A stretch of DNA of 64,000 nt from JBGASG01 sp046328035. GTDB taxonomy: Bacteria; Cyanobacteriota; Vampirovibrionia; Obscuribacterales; Obscuribacteraceae. Shown here one piece after another: positions 17,189-28,100 of the stretch (position 1 is the first letter of the stretch; each line of letters begins with the position of its first letter). Under the pieces are notes generated by a model. That model saw only the letters and a program-made list of their open reading frames with translations. It ran no database searches and had not been told where the DNA came from. The stretch covers positions 186,001-250,000 of the forward strand of contig JAXLXI010000003.1 in assembly GCA_046328035.1 (NCBI GenBank), in the 5' to 3' direction. The translations under genes and the position numbers were made by a program.

Positions 17189-18556
17189 ATGTTCGCATCC
17201 TTAATGAGGCTCCGAGACGAATGTCTCGGCAGTCCTGAGCAGGCATCAAAATGGCACGCCTTCACGGCTGCCTGGCTGGGCGCATTCTTCGACGGACTGG
17301 ACGCCACCATCTACGTGATGGTGCTGGTTCCGGCACTGGGTGAACTCATCGGCAGTAAGTCACCGGCGATGGTCGGTCAATACGGCAGCTATGTGCTGGC
17401 CATCTTCATGCTCGGCTGGGCTACGGGCGCCATTTTGTTCGGCATGCTGGCCGACAAAATCGGCCGCGCCAAGACCATGATGATCACCATCCTTACTTAT
17501 GCGCTCTGCACTGGGCTCTGCGCATTCGTTCATACATGGCAGGAGCTGGCGTTCTGCCGGTTTCTTGTCGGGTGCGGCATCGGCGGCGAAATCGGTATCG
17601 GCGGAGTAATCCTGTCCGAGACCTGGCGTGGCAAATCTCGCCTGCATGCCATGGGCGTTATGGTCTCGGCATTCGGTTGGGGCTACCTGGCCACTTCGCT
17701 GCTCAATCTATGTTTCGGCTCTCTCGGCTGGCGCATTCTGTTTCTAGTTGGAGTGACGCCGGCATTGCTCACCTTTTATGTGCGCGCCAAACTGAAAGAC
17801 ACCGAAGAATTCGCATTCATTGCCGAAGCACGCAAACGCGCTCGTCTCAAACTTCCTGAATCGCGTACCTACCAGGAAAGAGAGCTTCTGCGCAACAGCT
17901 TCACAGCCCTCTTCGCGAGCGGCACGCGCCACAAGACATTTACCGTGGTCGCCATGGCAGCGTCTTGCATCATGGGTTACTGGGCAGTGCTGGCGTGGAT
18001 ACCGGCGTGGATAACCCAAATCACCGGCACCGAAGCGATCACCGAGCGCAGTATCACCACCATCGTCATGAACATCGGACTGGTGACCTGCGGAACCTTC
18101 GGCGGCAAACTGGTGGATCTGTGGGGACGCAAACGTTGTTTCTTCATCGGATCTGTCGCGAGTTATGCTGCGTGCGTCGCCATGTTCACCACCGTTAAGT
18201 CATTCGGTGCGCCGCTTTTGATCTGGGCTTTCATCATCGGAGCCGTGACGATTCTGCCGTTCGTGGTGCTCTTTGTATACGTGCCGGAATTATTTCCGAC
18301 CCGCATGCGCAGCACCGCATTTGGTTTCAGTTATAATTCCGGGCGGGTCTTTGCTGCTCTGGCAGCCATCGGAGGCGGTCAGCTGATAGCGCTGTTTAGT
18401 GGGTCTTATTCAACAGCTGCAGCCAGCGTCGCGGCTGTCTACTTGATCGGCGCCGTTGCCACTTTCTTCATGCCAAAGACCGACGGCAGCGTGCAAAGCG
18501 CAGTGATCACGAAACAGGAAGAAGAACAGGTCGCGAAGCCGGCTCTGATTGCCTGA
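17189..18556 (+). CDS. MFS transporter (metabolite:proton symporter type)
   Basis: 455 aa from ATG 17189, which follows GGGCGGGA; the frame stays open to 17084 and an ATG at 17204 is another option. Twelve membrane helices are visible. The loop 2-3 motif appears as GMLADKIGRAKTMM and its repeat as GGKLVDLWGRKR. The first helix reads AFFDGLDATIYVM, typical of the aromatic acid/nicotinate/sugar MFS branch. Transport of an organic acid or vitamin by proton symport is plausible; the substrate is not readable. Confidence 0.88.
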   Translation: MFASLMRLRDECLGSPEQASKWHAFTAAWLGAFFDGLDATIYVMVLVPALGELIGSKSPAMVGQYGSYVLAIFMLGWATGAILFGMLADKIGRAKTMMITILTYALCTGLCAFVHTWQELAFCRFLVGCGIGGEIGIGGVILSETWRGKSRLHAMGVMVSAFGWGYLATSLLNLCFGSLGWRILFLVGVTPALLTFYVRAKLKDTEEFAFIAEARKRARLKLPESRTYQERELLRNSFTALFASGTRHKTFTVVAMAASCIMGYWAVLAWIPAWITQITGTEAITERSITTIVMNIGLVTCGTFGGKLVDLWGRKRCFFIGSVASYAACVAMFTTVKSFGAPLLIWAFIIGAVTILPFVVLFVYVPELFPTRMRSTAFGFSYNSGRVFAALAAIGGGQLIALFSGSYSTAAASVAAVYLIGAVATFFMPKTDGSVQSAVITKQEEEQVAKPALIA

Positions 18557-18565
18557 GGAAAAGCT

Positions 18566-19579
18566 TCAATAGCCGGGGGCGTATTGCGGAACATAACTGT
18601 CTGCGCCGCCGCCATAGCCACCATATCCGGCGCCATAGCCGCCAAATCTGTTTCCGCCACCGTATCCGCTGCCACCACCATATCCGCCCCCAGCGCGCCG
18701 ACGTCTAAAGTTACCCTGAGCGAATGGCGCGCTGTCGGGGTCGACGCCACTACCGTTAAACTGGGCGAACGGCGCATTGGCGCCCTGCCAGGCGCCCTGC
18801 ACGTTGCGTCGGGGACGCGGCGACATAGCCACTTCGGGCACACCACCCTGCAGCCATGGCGGCAAACGCCGAGCCATCTGACCGGCACCACTATCGGTGC
18901 CGGCTAATGGATAACCTGCGTACAAGTGCGAGATCGTCGCCGCATCACGGTCCTGCAGAAACGGCACCTGATTGCGCGAGAGGCTGGCGTACATGATGTC
19001 GCTGGATAAATGGGAATGCCCTTGCAAGCCCAGAGCGTGCCCGATCTCATGCAACGTAGTCTTGCGGATTTCGTCGTCGGAAAAGACTTTTGCTCCGATG
19101 CGCGTCAATATTTTGACATCGGCCGCAACCAGAGAGCGCTCGCCTGTCCGTCTGTCGGTCTGCGTGACCGCGGTCGTTCGTCCGGCTTCCAATTGTCCGT
19201 TGCGGATACTAATGCTGTCGGACCAGTTGGTAACAATATCGGCCTGGCGGGGATCGCTGACTTCGACCCAAGATAGCTTGCCGGCGGCTGCCTGCATCCA
19301 GGAATTGAAAGCATCGCGCATCAACTGCTTAAGTTGTGGTCGGTAAGCCGAGACGCCGGAGCCGTCGGCGATATACACATGCAGCGGCATGCGATCGGGA
19401 GTCCAGCGATATGCTCCGCCCTCCACCATCTCCGCCAGGTAGTCCCCGTTGTTCGATACCGGCCCATTGAGCGGAAATCCAACCGCCTGCATCTGTGCGG
19501 CCAGCAACATCATCAGTCCGACAATAGTCAGCCAAACGGCAAACCAAGCCGCCTTTGCGCTCAACCGAGCCTGTCTCAT
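18566..19579 (-). CDS. Matrixin-family secreted metalloprotease
   Basis: 337 aa from ATG 19579, set by a strong GGAGG four bases upstream. An N-terminal signal/anchor helix (about residues 10-32) precedes the catalytic domain. The zinc site is complete: HEIGHALGLQGHS followed by the Met-turn SDIMY. The C-terminal 90 residues are Gly/Tyr/Arg-rich low complexity (GGYGGGSGYGGG). Matrixins cleave extracellular protein; here export across the inner membrane is expected. No propeptide cysteine switch is evident. Confidence 0.88.
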   Translation of the reverse strand: MRQARLSAKAAWFAVWLTIVGLMMLLAAQMQAVGFPLNGPVSNNGDYLAEMVEGGAYRWTPDRMPLHVYIADGSGVSAYRPQLKQLMRDAFNSWMQAAAGKLSWVEVSDPRQADIVTNWSDSISIRNGQLEAGRTTAVTQTDRRTGERSLVAADVKILTRIGAKVFSDDEIRKTTLHEIGHALGLQGHSHLSSDIMYASLSRNQVPFLQDRDAATISHLYAGYPLAGTDSGAGQMARRLPPWLQGGVPEVAMSPRPRRNVQGAWQGANAPFAQFNGSGVDPDSAPFAQGNFRRRRAGGGYGGGSGYGGGNRFGGYGAGYGGYGGGADSYVPQYAPGY

Positions 19580-19770
19580 AGGACCTCCAGCAATCACGAG
19601 CACACACAAACAAACGAGGGGTGCATGCTAAACCCCAACGACTGCGGGATCGCCCCTATGTTCCGGGAAAACTAAAATTCCCTCTTCGATCGCAAAAAGC
19701 TCGCACAGCCCAGTCCTGATGCTCCTTCACCAATCGCTTATCGTCTGCCTCTACCGGGTAAATAATCGGC

Positions 19771-21168
19771 ATGATGAGACACGTCATGCTTGCCGTAATC
19801 TGCCTGCTGCTGGCGATTCCCGCCTATGGCAGCGGGGAGGTGACCCCGGTCAATCCCAATTTAGAGGCGATGGCTAGAGCTGGCATCGATGCGTACAACA
19901 AGGGTGACTATCAGACAGCGATACGTTATCTCGACTACCGCAGCCGCCAGAATCCCCAGGACCCCAACGTCATCTATTACCTGGGCAACTGCTACCTAAA
20001 GCTCGAACAACGCGACAACGCCTCAAAAATGTTCGCCCATTGTGTGCGCATTGCACCGGCGTCCCAGGCGGGACAGTATTCATTGCAAGCTCTGGAAGCG
20101 CTTTCCGGCAAAGTGGAAAAACCGCCTGAGGCGACCGGTCCAGATCCGAAAGCAGTGGCAGCTCAAAAGGACGCATTGCTCTCGGAAGCCGCCATCGACG
20201 CTCAATACAACCGAGCGCAACGCGACATCACCAACGCCAGGCAAACATTCAAAGCTCGCATCACATCACTTTATGAGAGGCTGCAAGACCACCTGCAAAC
20301 CCTCAATCCGAAGACGACGCCCAACTATGGTCTGGAGATGGAACGTCTGCGCAACGAAGCAGAAGAAGAGGTGGACGAACTGCAGATGAAGGAGCTGCGA
20401 GCCGAAAATCGCATGCTCTCTCCAACCAAAATAGATGTGCGCGCGGTGCCGGAGAAGCCGGCGGAGAAGAAGGACAACGCTAAGAACGCTCTCGGACAGA
20501 CGCTTTTATCCAACCTCAACAATGAAACCCCCTATGATCCGTTCGGTACGGAGCTGTCGCCGGAGATCGCCGCTAAGTTTCTCAGCATGAAGGATGTCTT
20601 CGGCGAACTGAGCACTTACGAACCATCCACACGGGGACTCGTGAAGCAGCTGTTCGTCCGTCTTAAGCAAGACGTCGAAAACAAACAGAACTCACTCGAC
20701 CAACAAACTTCCTACATCCGCAAGCAACTGATTCAAGAGATCTTCAACATCAAGGTTTCCTACGGAGCATCCTACAAACTGCAGCAGAGCGCGGCCTGGC
20801 AGCTGAACAATTCCACCATTCCAAGACGGGATGATCGCCAGAAGACTCCCATGGAAGACGACATGGCGCGCGCCACTGAGCGCGCTTTGAAGAGAATCAA
20901 ATCCGCTCAGGAGCTTTACGACCGCGATGTCGCAGGATTGATCTCCGGTGCCAAGGAGAGCCTCAATTCCATGGTCACACAAGCCAGCGGCATCAACTCT
21001 CAGATGAAGAACATGCACGGATCCACCATGATCATGCCGATCGGCACCACTATCAACAACAAAAACTATGTGCACATGGAGAATCAGAAGCCGCTCGAAC
21101 CGATTCCCGAGACGCCACTAAAGGCGGTGCCAGGCAAACTGACGATTAAGAAACAATCGGGTAAGTAA
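19771..21168 (+). CDS. Secreted TPR protein
   Basis: 465 aa with a signal peptide (LAVICLLLAIPAYG, cut near residue 21). Residues 30-115 hold two TPR units (AYNKGDYQTAIRYLDYRS and NVIYYLGNCYLKLEQRDNASKMF). The rest is long charged helix, likely coiled coil, broken near residue 225-260 by a disordered linker. The gene is followed after one base by the PDZ-VWA gene, so they form an operon and probably a periplasmic complex. Confidence 0.85.
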   Translation: MMRHVMLAVICLLLAIPAYGSGEVTPVNPNLEAMARAGIDAYNKGDYQTAIRYLDYRSRQNPQDPNVIYYLGNCYLKLEQRDNASKMFAHCVRIAPASQAGQYSLQALEALSGKVEKPPEATGPDPKAVAAQKDALLSEAAIDAQYNRAQRDITNARQTFKARITSLYERLQDHLQTLNPKTTPNYGLEMERLRNEAEEEVDELQMKELRAENRMLSPTKIDVRAVPEKPAEKKDNAKNALGQTLLSNLNNETPYDPFGTELSPEIAAKFLSMKDVFGELSTYEPSTRGLVKQLFVRLKQDVENKQNSLDQQTSYIRKQLIQEIFNIKVSYGASYKLQQSAAWQLNNSTIPRRDDRQKTPMEDDMARATERALKRIKSAQELYDRDVAGLISGAKESLNSMVTQASGINSQMKNMHGSTMIMPIGTTINNKNYVHMENQKPLEPIPETPLKAVPGKLTIKKQSGK

Positions 21169-21169
21169 A

Positions 21170-22243
21170 GTGGCTAAAGTCACATCGCCATCGCTGGCTC
21201 TCTGTCTCGTCGCTTCTCTAGTCTGCGCAGCGCTTCTCGGCAGCGCCACCACCTGCAGCGCCGAAGACGCTAAGAAGAAACCGATGAAGCTCTTCGGTCA
21301 AATCGATGAGTTCTCCTACCTGTCATCGGGATCGGGAGTGACACTCAGTCGCGGTAAGTTGCCGGCTAAGGTGGCAAAGATCTCGTTGGGCAGCACCGCC
21401 GCCTATTCAGGACTGCGGGAAGGCGACACCGTCACTGATGCCGACGTCGGTCCCAACAGCATCGACCTGACGATTCAGAGAAACGGAAAAACTTATCGCG
21501 CCAGCATCGCCACCAACGTGGCCGGACTGAAAGCTGACTTCAAGCGCCGCAACATTCCACTGACCTTCGCCGCCTCTGCGTTCGACAAAGAGCTGGAAGA
21601 CCTGGGCAAGTGCAAAGTCGTAGTCATGCTCGATCGTTCGGCTTCCATGGCTGATTTCAATGCCGGTGTGCCCGGTGATTTGACCAAGTGGGCCTGGTGC
21701 CAGCAACAAGTCGATAACATGTACATCGGCACAGAACGCGTGCTCGACAAAGGCTTCGACCTGGTCTTGTTCAACGACAAATGCGAACGCCACAACCGCG
21801 TCAATCTCTGGGATTTAAAACAAGTATTCCAACGCATCAAGCCCGAAGGCGCAGACAAGCGGCTTTCAGCAGCTCTGGCGTCGGTGCTCAACGATTACTA
21901 CACCTCGAAGGATTTTGGCAAGCAACCACTGGTGGTGGCAGTCCTCACCGACGGTGGCAACGTCGGCTTACCGCTGCAAGACATGTTGATCGAGTCCTCA
22001 CAGAAAGTCACCAAGCCTTACGAGGTGAATATCATCGTCATGCAGGTGGGCAACTCATTTCACGGCGAGGATTTATTCGAAGATCTGGACACGAACCTGG
22101 TCGCCAAAGGCGCCAAGTATCACATTCTCGAATATCACAATTTTGCCGAAGTGAGAAACAAGGGCATGCTGCTTGAACTCGTCACTCTGGTTGGACGCGT
22201 GCTGAAGAACGCGCCGACATCAGCGCTCGCCGGTCACCGTTGA
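21170..22243 (+). CDS. Periplasmic PDZ-VWA domain protein
   Basis: 357 aa from a GTG one base after the TPR gene's stop. A signal peptide (residues 1-31) leads to a PDZ-like region (about 45-118, with STAAYSGLREGDTV). A von Willebrand A domain follows, with the metal-ion site D155-R-S-A-S159-M and a later TDGGNVG. VWA domains bind partner proteins through Mg2+. Context suggests assembly with the upstream TPR protein in the envelope. No catalytic site is visible; function is unknown. Confidence 0.82.
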   Translation: MAKVTSPSLALCLVASLVCAALLGSATTCSAEDAKKKPMKLFGQIDEFSYLSSGSGVTLSRGKLPAKVAKISLGSTAAYSGLREGDTVTDADVGPNSIDLTIQRNGKTYRASIATNVAGLKADFKRRNIPLTFAASAFDKELEDLGKCKVVVMLDRSASMADFNAGVPGDLTKWAWCQQQVDNMYIGTERVLDKGFDLVLFNDKCERHNRVNLWDLKQVFQRIKPEGADKRLSAALASVLNDYYTSKDFGKQPLVVAVLTDGGNVGLPLQDMLIESSQKVTKPYEVNIIVMQVGNSFHGEDLFEDLDTNLVAKGAKYHILEYHNFAEVRNKGMLLELVTLVGRVLKNAPTSALAGHR

Positions 22244-22261
22244 CCGATCGACAGAAGAGTC

Positions 22262-24202
22262 CTAGCCGTTGGTCGTCTTCTTAGGATTTGCCGGGTCTTC
22301 GGTTGCGGCATTGCGTTGATCGCCGACATAACGCAGGAACACAGCTTGTCCACCGTAACGCGGATTTTCCGCACGGAATTCATAGGTCGCGTCGTTGGTT
22401 TGTTGAATCCGGTTGCCGGAACGTGCGGTCACGACCGAGATGTCGCCGTACTGGCTACCACCTGGATGCGGCGGTCTGACAATGATGTCGCCACGTTGCG
22501 CTTCGGCTTGAGTGATTTGCACGAACAATCCACTGCGCTTGAGCGGACCCATCATGTCCCAGGCGTTGCCTGAACCGACAAATTGGGGCAATCCCGCATC
22601 GGCCATGGCGCGCTGTACGGCACGTGCGCAGTATCCGGTTCCCGACATGCGCGAATCCCAGACTTCCACCGCGCGAGCCAACTTTTCGTTGAACTGGCTG
22701 ATTTCCGGTTTTGCCGGTTGCAGCAATGCATCTTTGTCGGTGAAGTTTTCGCGGATGCGAGCTTGGCGTTCGCCGCCATCGCCGCGCACTGCTTGAGACA
22801 TCGCTTCCGACTGATCGCCTTTGGCTTTGCCGATAGTCAGCAATTGGTTGGCGGCATCTTGACCCTTCGAGTTGGCGACATCGACGTAGGTTGCGATTTC
22901 GCGTTCGCCGGTGAGACCGCCGTCCATGGCCATCTTCACTTCGCGCTTCACCCAGTCTTGCATCAGCTGCGTTTGCACTTGTTGATACTTCGGATCCTGG
23001 AGAGCCTTCATCATGCCTTCTTCCATGCCCGGCGTCGCCTTGAACTGTTGCGCATTCATGGAATTGATCTGCGCAGGCGACATGCCCTGGAAGTATTCCT
23101 GGAATTTTTGCGGATCGGCTTGCTGCCAGGCATTGAGGAGTTCCGGCAACGCACCACCTTGGTGCCACTGACGTATACCAACCGAGATGCCGCCGTTATC
23201 GTCCGGGTTGTAAGCGGTGAAGTTCGGCTTGCCATCCGGTGTCATGGCATGTTCGTTAGCCATGACGGTGGCGGCGATCTTATCTATAAATTGATTGTCG
23301 CGCCATTGCGGGACATCGCTGGGGACATTCCAGTTATTACCTTGCGGCCCACCACGGTAATAGGAGTCGCCACCGGGATTGCCGCGGCTGCCACCATATC
23401 CACTGCGACCGTATCCACTGCCGCCACCACCACGGTAGTCATTCTGCCAGCCCGGATTCGGGGATGGAGGATTGGGTTCGGGCGTGTTGACCTTCGGTCC
23501 GGGAGTTCTCGAAATAGGAGTCGGGGTGTACTTCTCGGGCGGCAGATCGGGCTGCTTATCGAGAATAGACTGCCACATAGAAGGAACGGCTTCGCCGGGG
23601 TGACTCTTTTGCCAGTAAGCAATCATCTCTCTGGCAAACTCTTTCATATTCTTGTCGTTCTGCATGATCGCATCTTGCAGACTCTTGTTGCCCGGATCGA
23701 TTTCGACGTTCATCTCACCGTCGGCCATCGGATCGCCTTGTCCGGTCCGCACCAGACGAATTTGTCCGTTTTCGCTGACCAGTTGATAATCCGGTGTTTT
23801 GCCGTCAGCAGCGTTGTCTGCCGGGCTGGAAAAACGCATCGCGCCGCCGGGCGACTCCATGGCTTTGTAAAACTCTTCGCCTTCCGGCGTGTTGCGTGGC
23901 GGCAGCATCTTGTCGCTGACGGCTGCTGCCGGCTGCACTATCGTGGCGTCCCCACCGACCGGAGCATCAGCGCCGCGCTGGGCCTGCCAAAATTGCAGTT
24001 GCGCTCTCGGGTTGATGTCGCTAAATACGGAGTCCGAATGCACAAACGGATTAGCGCCGTTACCAGTGCCTGTGCCGAGATCTCCGATTTCTCCAGTTTT
24101 GCCCATAGGGAATCCAGCAGCCTTTGATAGCTCTTCTCGTGCGGCTCGGGAAAAGAACGAACCGTTCAGACGAGGGGGAAATTGACCTGGTGGATAGTCC
24201 AC
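22262..24202 (-). CDS. Modular protein with lysozyme-like and CHAP-like domains
   Basis: 646 aa with no signal peptide. Residues 1-295 are mostly disordered, with a Gly/Tyr/Arg-rich stretch at 256-290. Residues 303-490 resemble a lysozyme-like fold: ATVMANEHAM with candidate Glu317, then YNPDDNGGISVGIRQW. Residues 510-635 look CHAP-like, with Cys525 in GTGYCARAVQ and the strand motif YGDISVV, where the usual His seems to be Asp. Peptidoglycan binding or cleavage is plausible. How it would reach the wall without a signal sequence is not explained. Confidence 0.65.
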   Translation of the reverse strand: MDYPPGQFPPRLNGSFFSRAAREELSKAAGFPMGKTGEIGDLGTGTGNGANPFVHSDSVFSDINPRAQLQFWQAQRGADAPVGGDATIVQPAAAVSDKMLPPRNTPEGEEFYKAMESPGGAMRFSSPADNAADGKTPDYQLVSENGQIRLVRTGQGDPMADGEMNVEIDPGNKSLQDAIMQNDKNMKEFAREMIAYWQKSHPGEAVPSMWQSILDKQPDLPPEKYTPTPISRTPGPKVNTPEPNPPSPNPGWQNDYRGGGGSGYGRSGYGGSRGNPGGDSYYRGGPQGNNWNVPSDVPQWRDNQFIDKIAATVMANEHAMTPDGKPNFTAYNPDDNGGISVGIRQWHQGGALPELLNAWQQADPQKFQEYFQGMSPAQINSMNAQQFKATPGMEEGMMKALQDPKYQQVQTQLMQDWVKREVKMAMDGGLTGEREIATYVDVANSKGQDAANQLLTIGKAKGDQSEAMSQAVRGDGGERQARIRENFTDKDALLQPAKPEISQFNEKLARAVEVWDSRMSGTGYCARAVQRAMADAGLPQFVGSGNAWDMMGPLKRSGLFVQITQAEAQRGDIIVRPPHPGGSQYGDISVVTARSGNRIQQTNDATYEFRAENPRYGGQAVFLRYVGDQRNAATEDPANPKKTTNG

Positions 24203-24365
24203 GTCAGTCAGCCTAGTAATGAAACCCTAGATCGAGGCGTCATTCAATGGGAGGAATACGCATGGGACCGGGGGAATACGCAACCCAGTCCGGATTTTTT
24301 AACGGTCCCGTGTCACAAAATCTGCACGCCCGGAACATCGTGCGGTGGCCTGCAATTCTAGGCAC

Positions 24366-24413
24366 TGGACAAAACTGCTCGTTTGACACCCTCAGGATGA
24401 GCAGTTTTGTTCA
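24366..24413 (-). terminator. Terminator hairpin after the 24.4-25.2 kb gene
   Basis: ACAAAACTGCTC at 24369-24380 and GAGCAGTTTTGT at 24399-24410 are perfectly complementary, extendable by three pairs, with an 18-base loop. The A-tract and T-tract at the stem ends allow termination on either strand. It lies 27 bases beyond the stop of the minus-strand gene. The rest of 24203-24439 shows no gene. Confidence 0.6.
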
Positions 24414-24439
24414 ACCCCTTGACTTTCGGGAGCCAAAGG

Positions 24440-25159
24440 CTATTTCACCTCGCCGGTCGCGCCTTTGGAGGCAGGCGCGCCGCGCCATTTGATCGACTGC
24501 ATGGCACTATCCGCGGCCGGTCTGTATTCGTCGAAAATCTTGGCCGGCGCCGAGAAAAAGACACTCTGCATCTCATTGTTTGCGGTCGTCAGCAGATAAC
24601 CGGTGAGTTTGCGGTCGGCTGTCTTGAAGTTGCCGTCCACTGCCAGCACTGTGCGTCCATTCAATTCTTCGGTGCGAGCCTTGAGATTGAATACTTCCGG
24701 GTCGCCCAGCGGTCCGAGCAGCTGCTTAATCGCCTTAATTTCATCTTGAGTCAGCTCATGATGCGGCTTTGAACAAATCGAGCGCACCGCCGCCTCCAGT
24801 TCCGGATTGGCATTCGGTTTACTGATATTGACCACCAGACGAGCATCTTTCGCCCCGGCGGCGGCCGGATTGAAGGCGGTACTGTGGTTCAGAGTCTCGT
24901 AAGCGCTTTTCTCGGGCTCCGGCACCCACTTCTCGGGCCACTGCATCTTGGCGATATCGCCACTGTTCGTGATCGACGGGGGCGTTTTTGCATCCGTGCC
25001 CGTGCTCACTTCAGAGGTGCCCGTCTTATCGCCGGCGCCCGTTCCGGTTTGCGGCGGTCCTTCCTTCACTTCGTCTTCGCTGAAGCGCTTGGCGGCAAGC
25101 TCGTATGCCGATGCAAATTCGTCGTTTTCAGCCACGGTAGTTCTCTCGTCAAATTCCAT
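24440..25159 (-). CDS. Uncharacterised two-part protein
   Basis: 239 aa from the ATG at 25159, chosen because GAGGGT sits seven bases upstream; an ATG two codons earlier is too close to it. Residues 1-75 are acidic and disordered (Glu/Asp/Thr/Pro). Residues 90-230 form a compact domain that ends with a long strand-helix stretch (NEMQSVFFSAP, then AMQSIKW), vaguely like PsbP/DcrB-type folds. The gene follows the giant repeat protein by 14 bases, so they form an operon. The family is not recognised. Confidence 0.75.
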   Translation of the reverse strand: MEFDERTTVAENDEFASAYELAAKRFSEDEVKEGPPQTGTGAGDKTGTSEVSTGTDAKTPPSITNSGDIAKMQWPEKWVPEPEKSAYETLNHSTAFNPAAAGAKDARLVVNISKPNANPELEAAVRSICSKPHHELTQDEIKAIKQLLGPLGDPEVFNLKARTEELNGRTVLAVDGNFKTADRKLTGYLLTTANNEMQSVFFSAPAKIFDEYRPAADSAMQSIKWRGAPASKGATGEVK

Positions 25160-25173
25160 GATCATACCCTCTG

Positions 25174-28100
25174 TTAACGACGGCGTCCCCAGCCATTGTT
25201 GTAGTTGTTGTTGGTGTTGTAGTTGTAGTTGCCGTTGTTATTGTTGACGTACGTGTAATAGACACCGTTCTGCCAGTAGCCGTTTTGATTATTGGAAACG
25301 GTTTGCTGATACCGTATCTGGTTGTTGTTGACAGTGGTGCTGCCCTGGGTGGTTTTGTCGTCGATGGCTTCGTACTTGGCGGTGCCTTGACGCTTGGTCG
25401 CTTCATAAAGGTGCGCGATTGGAATGCCGTCCTGAAGGCGATCCCACTTGCTGCCGTGCGAGTTGTCGATCAAAGCTTTGCCGTCTTTGACCCCGGTGAT
25501 TACAACAACGTGGCAGTGATCCTTGCCGTCGTTTTTCTGTTTGTACAGCACATCATTTTGCACCTGGATGATTTTCGGCCATGGTCCCTTCGAAAGAGCG
25601 GCTTCCAGCTCTGCAGCGGAGCCGACGGAGGTGACGCCCGGTCCTTTGTGATTTTGATCGCCGTTGATCAAATAGCGATTGGATTCATCCTTGCCGGTGA
25701 TCTGTCCGTAGATATCCATAATGTCTTTGCCGTAGACGTTGGGAGCGCGCTTCTGTTCGCTGCGATACCACTGTCCATTCGACTGGTAGTACTGGAAGAT
25801 ACGACCACCGGAGTCATCAGCATCGGTCGGTTTTATCTCTTCGTAGGTCATGGAATTTTTCGCTACGCTGTTGCCGAAAGAGTCGGTTGTGCGGCGCTGC
25901 CAGTGAATATCGAGCATGGTGACGTCGGAGATTTTTCCGAGCCAGGAGCGATCGCCGTCTGCCGGCGGAAAGGTCTTTTCAGCATCGGATGGACGGAAGC
26001 TTTGTTTGTCCTTGGGAAATATCTGCGTGCCGTCGGCGGTCTTGAAATAGCCCTTGGTGATCATGTCGGCGGTCATGCGCGTCCAGTCAGCAGGATTCTG
26101 GTGCAGCATGGCGATGCGGATATCAGTGACGTTGCAGTTTGGTCTCTGTCCCTGAGCATCGAGGGTGGGGTTGGCGACATGCCAGGCCATCTGCTCAGCC
26201 AACTTGGCGCGTTCGGTCGCATCGAAGTAACCATCTTTGTTGTCTGCAGCATCGAGTGTACGTTCGATGTTCTTGAGCGTTTCTTCCTTTTGTTTGTCAT
26301 CTAAATCGGTGCGCTTCGAGAAACGGTCGAGGTTTTCGAGGAAGCGAATTTTTTCCTGGTCAGTCAGACGTTTGTCGTCGACAACTTTCTTTTCCAGTTC
26401 GGTGCCGCGCGAGACTTTCTCTATGCCGGTCATCGAATGGCGCAGAAGCGAACCATCAGCACCCAGGAACGAAACAGTGCCTTTCTTCTCATCGACGACC
26501 ACATCGCCTTTGCGCTGAATGTCGTCCGGTTTTTGCCAGGGCTTTTTGTCATCGAGAGCAGCCGCTTGCCAGGTGCCGTCAGCTTGTTTCTTCCAGGTGG
26601 TGTTGGTTTTGCTGTCTTGAACTTCGTTGACGTTGCCTTTCTCGTCACGGTTCAGCTTGAACTCACTGCCATCCTTGCGCATGGCGACTACCTTGCCGCC
26701 CACCTTTTCGCTTTCGACACCGGAGGTGGTGTCTTTGCTGAACAGTTTGCCGTCCGGCAGTCTGGTGGTGATGGTTTTGTCGTCGAAGTCGTTGAATACG
26801 TATTTGCCCTTGCTGTCGACTTCGATGGTCCCGTTGGTGGTCGAGCCGCTGCTGGTCTTGTATTTCTTGTCGCCGACTCGGCTCCAGGTGATCGGCTTTT
26901 CGCCGGGCGGCGTCACGACCATCTGCTCGACCGTGTCACCTTTCCATTTATAGGTGCGGCTGGTGCCGTCGCCGAAGTTGATGGTGGTTGGTTTGCCGTT
27001 CTCCAGCTCCATGTTCCACTTCTGAGCAGCGTTCTCGCGACGTTCGGTGCCGTTGGTGCGGGCTGTGTACTTAGTGCCGTCTTCGTATTCAACGGAGAAT
27101 TCGCCTTTGTCGCTGACCGTCACCGACTTGCGATTTTCCACTTCTCCGGTAGCGGTGTTCTTCCACTCGTTGGTGTACTCTACGCCACCATCGGAGGTGG
27201 GACGGGTCTGGCGTTCCCAGGTCTGGCGCTTGCCGTCGCGAACTGTTTCTTCTTTGTAGATTACGTCGCGACCGTTCTCGTCTTTCTTCGAGTAGACTTC
27301 ACGGGTCGAGCCGTCGGCGGCGGTGATCTTGGTGCGGCCGTCGCTGGATTCGACTGTTGAACCATCAGCGTTCTTCACTGACTCTACCGAGCGACCATCC
27401 AGTTTGAAGACTTGCTGTCTGGACTTGTCGCCGAACGAAGGTTCACCGCGATCGGTAACCGTCAATCCGCCTTCGATTACCTTGGAACCATCAGTCCATT
27501 TGCCTTCGCTGTTTTTCTTCCAGGTGCGTCCCGGTTCGCCATTTTTGGTTTCGCGAACTTCAGTGACGCCGTTCTTGTCGCGAACATATTCGAAGGTGAC
27601 ATCGCCCTTGGTGGCGCTCTTCACTTCGCCGTTGCTGCCGACTACCACTTGCGTGCCGTCACCGAATTTAGATTCTTTGCCGGTGGCGGTAACGGTGGTT
27701 GTCTTGTCGTTTTCGGGATCGGTGAAGCTATAGGTCTTGTTTTTGCTGTCGACGTTAAAAGTGAATTTAGTCGGCTCGCCGTTGTATGTCCAGGTGCCTT
27801 TCTCGTTTTTCCATACGTTGGTCTTGCCGGTTTCATCGGTCAGTTTGACGGATGTGAGAGTTTCTTTGCCGTCGACTGTTTCGTAGCCGAATTCGCGGCG
27901 CACTTTGTCGGCGCCTGTCATGCCGGTCATGGTGCCGTTCTTATTAAAGGACTCGCTGGCTCCCGACGGATACTTGATGGTGTACGAACCGTCGCGCGCT
28001 TCGGTCTTCTCGGCGCCGTCACGCATATACGTGACTGGTCCTTTTGTTTTGTCATCTGTGGATTCGAGGCTGTAATCGCCGGTTTCTTTGTCGGTCGAAA

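Noticed and set aside
22583..24127. A 514-codon plus-strand frame opposite the lysozyme/CHAP gene
   Set aside because: It lacks any domain, has odd composition, and the minus-strand gene has clear motifs.
24247..24492. Small plus-strand frame across the terminator at 24.4 kb
   Set aside because: It runs through a terminator hairpin and into the 3' end of the opposite gene, with no ribosome binding site.
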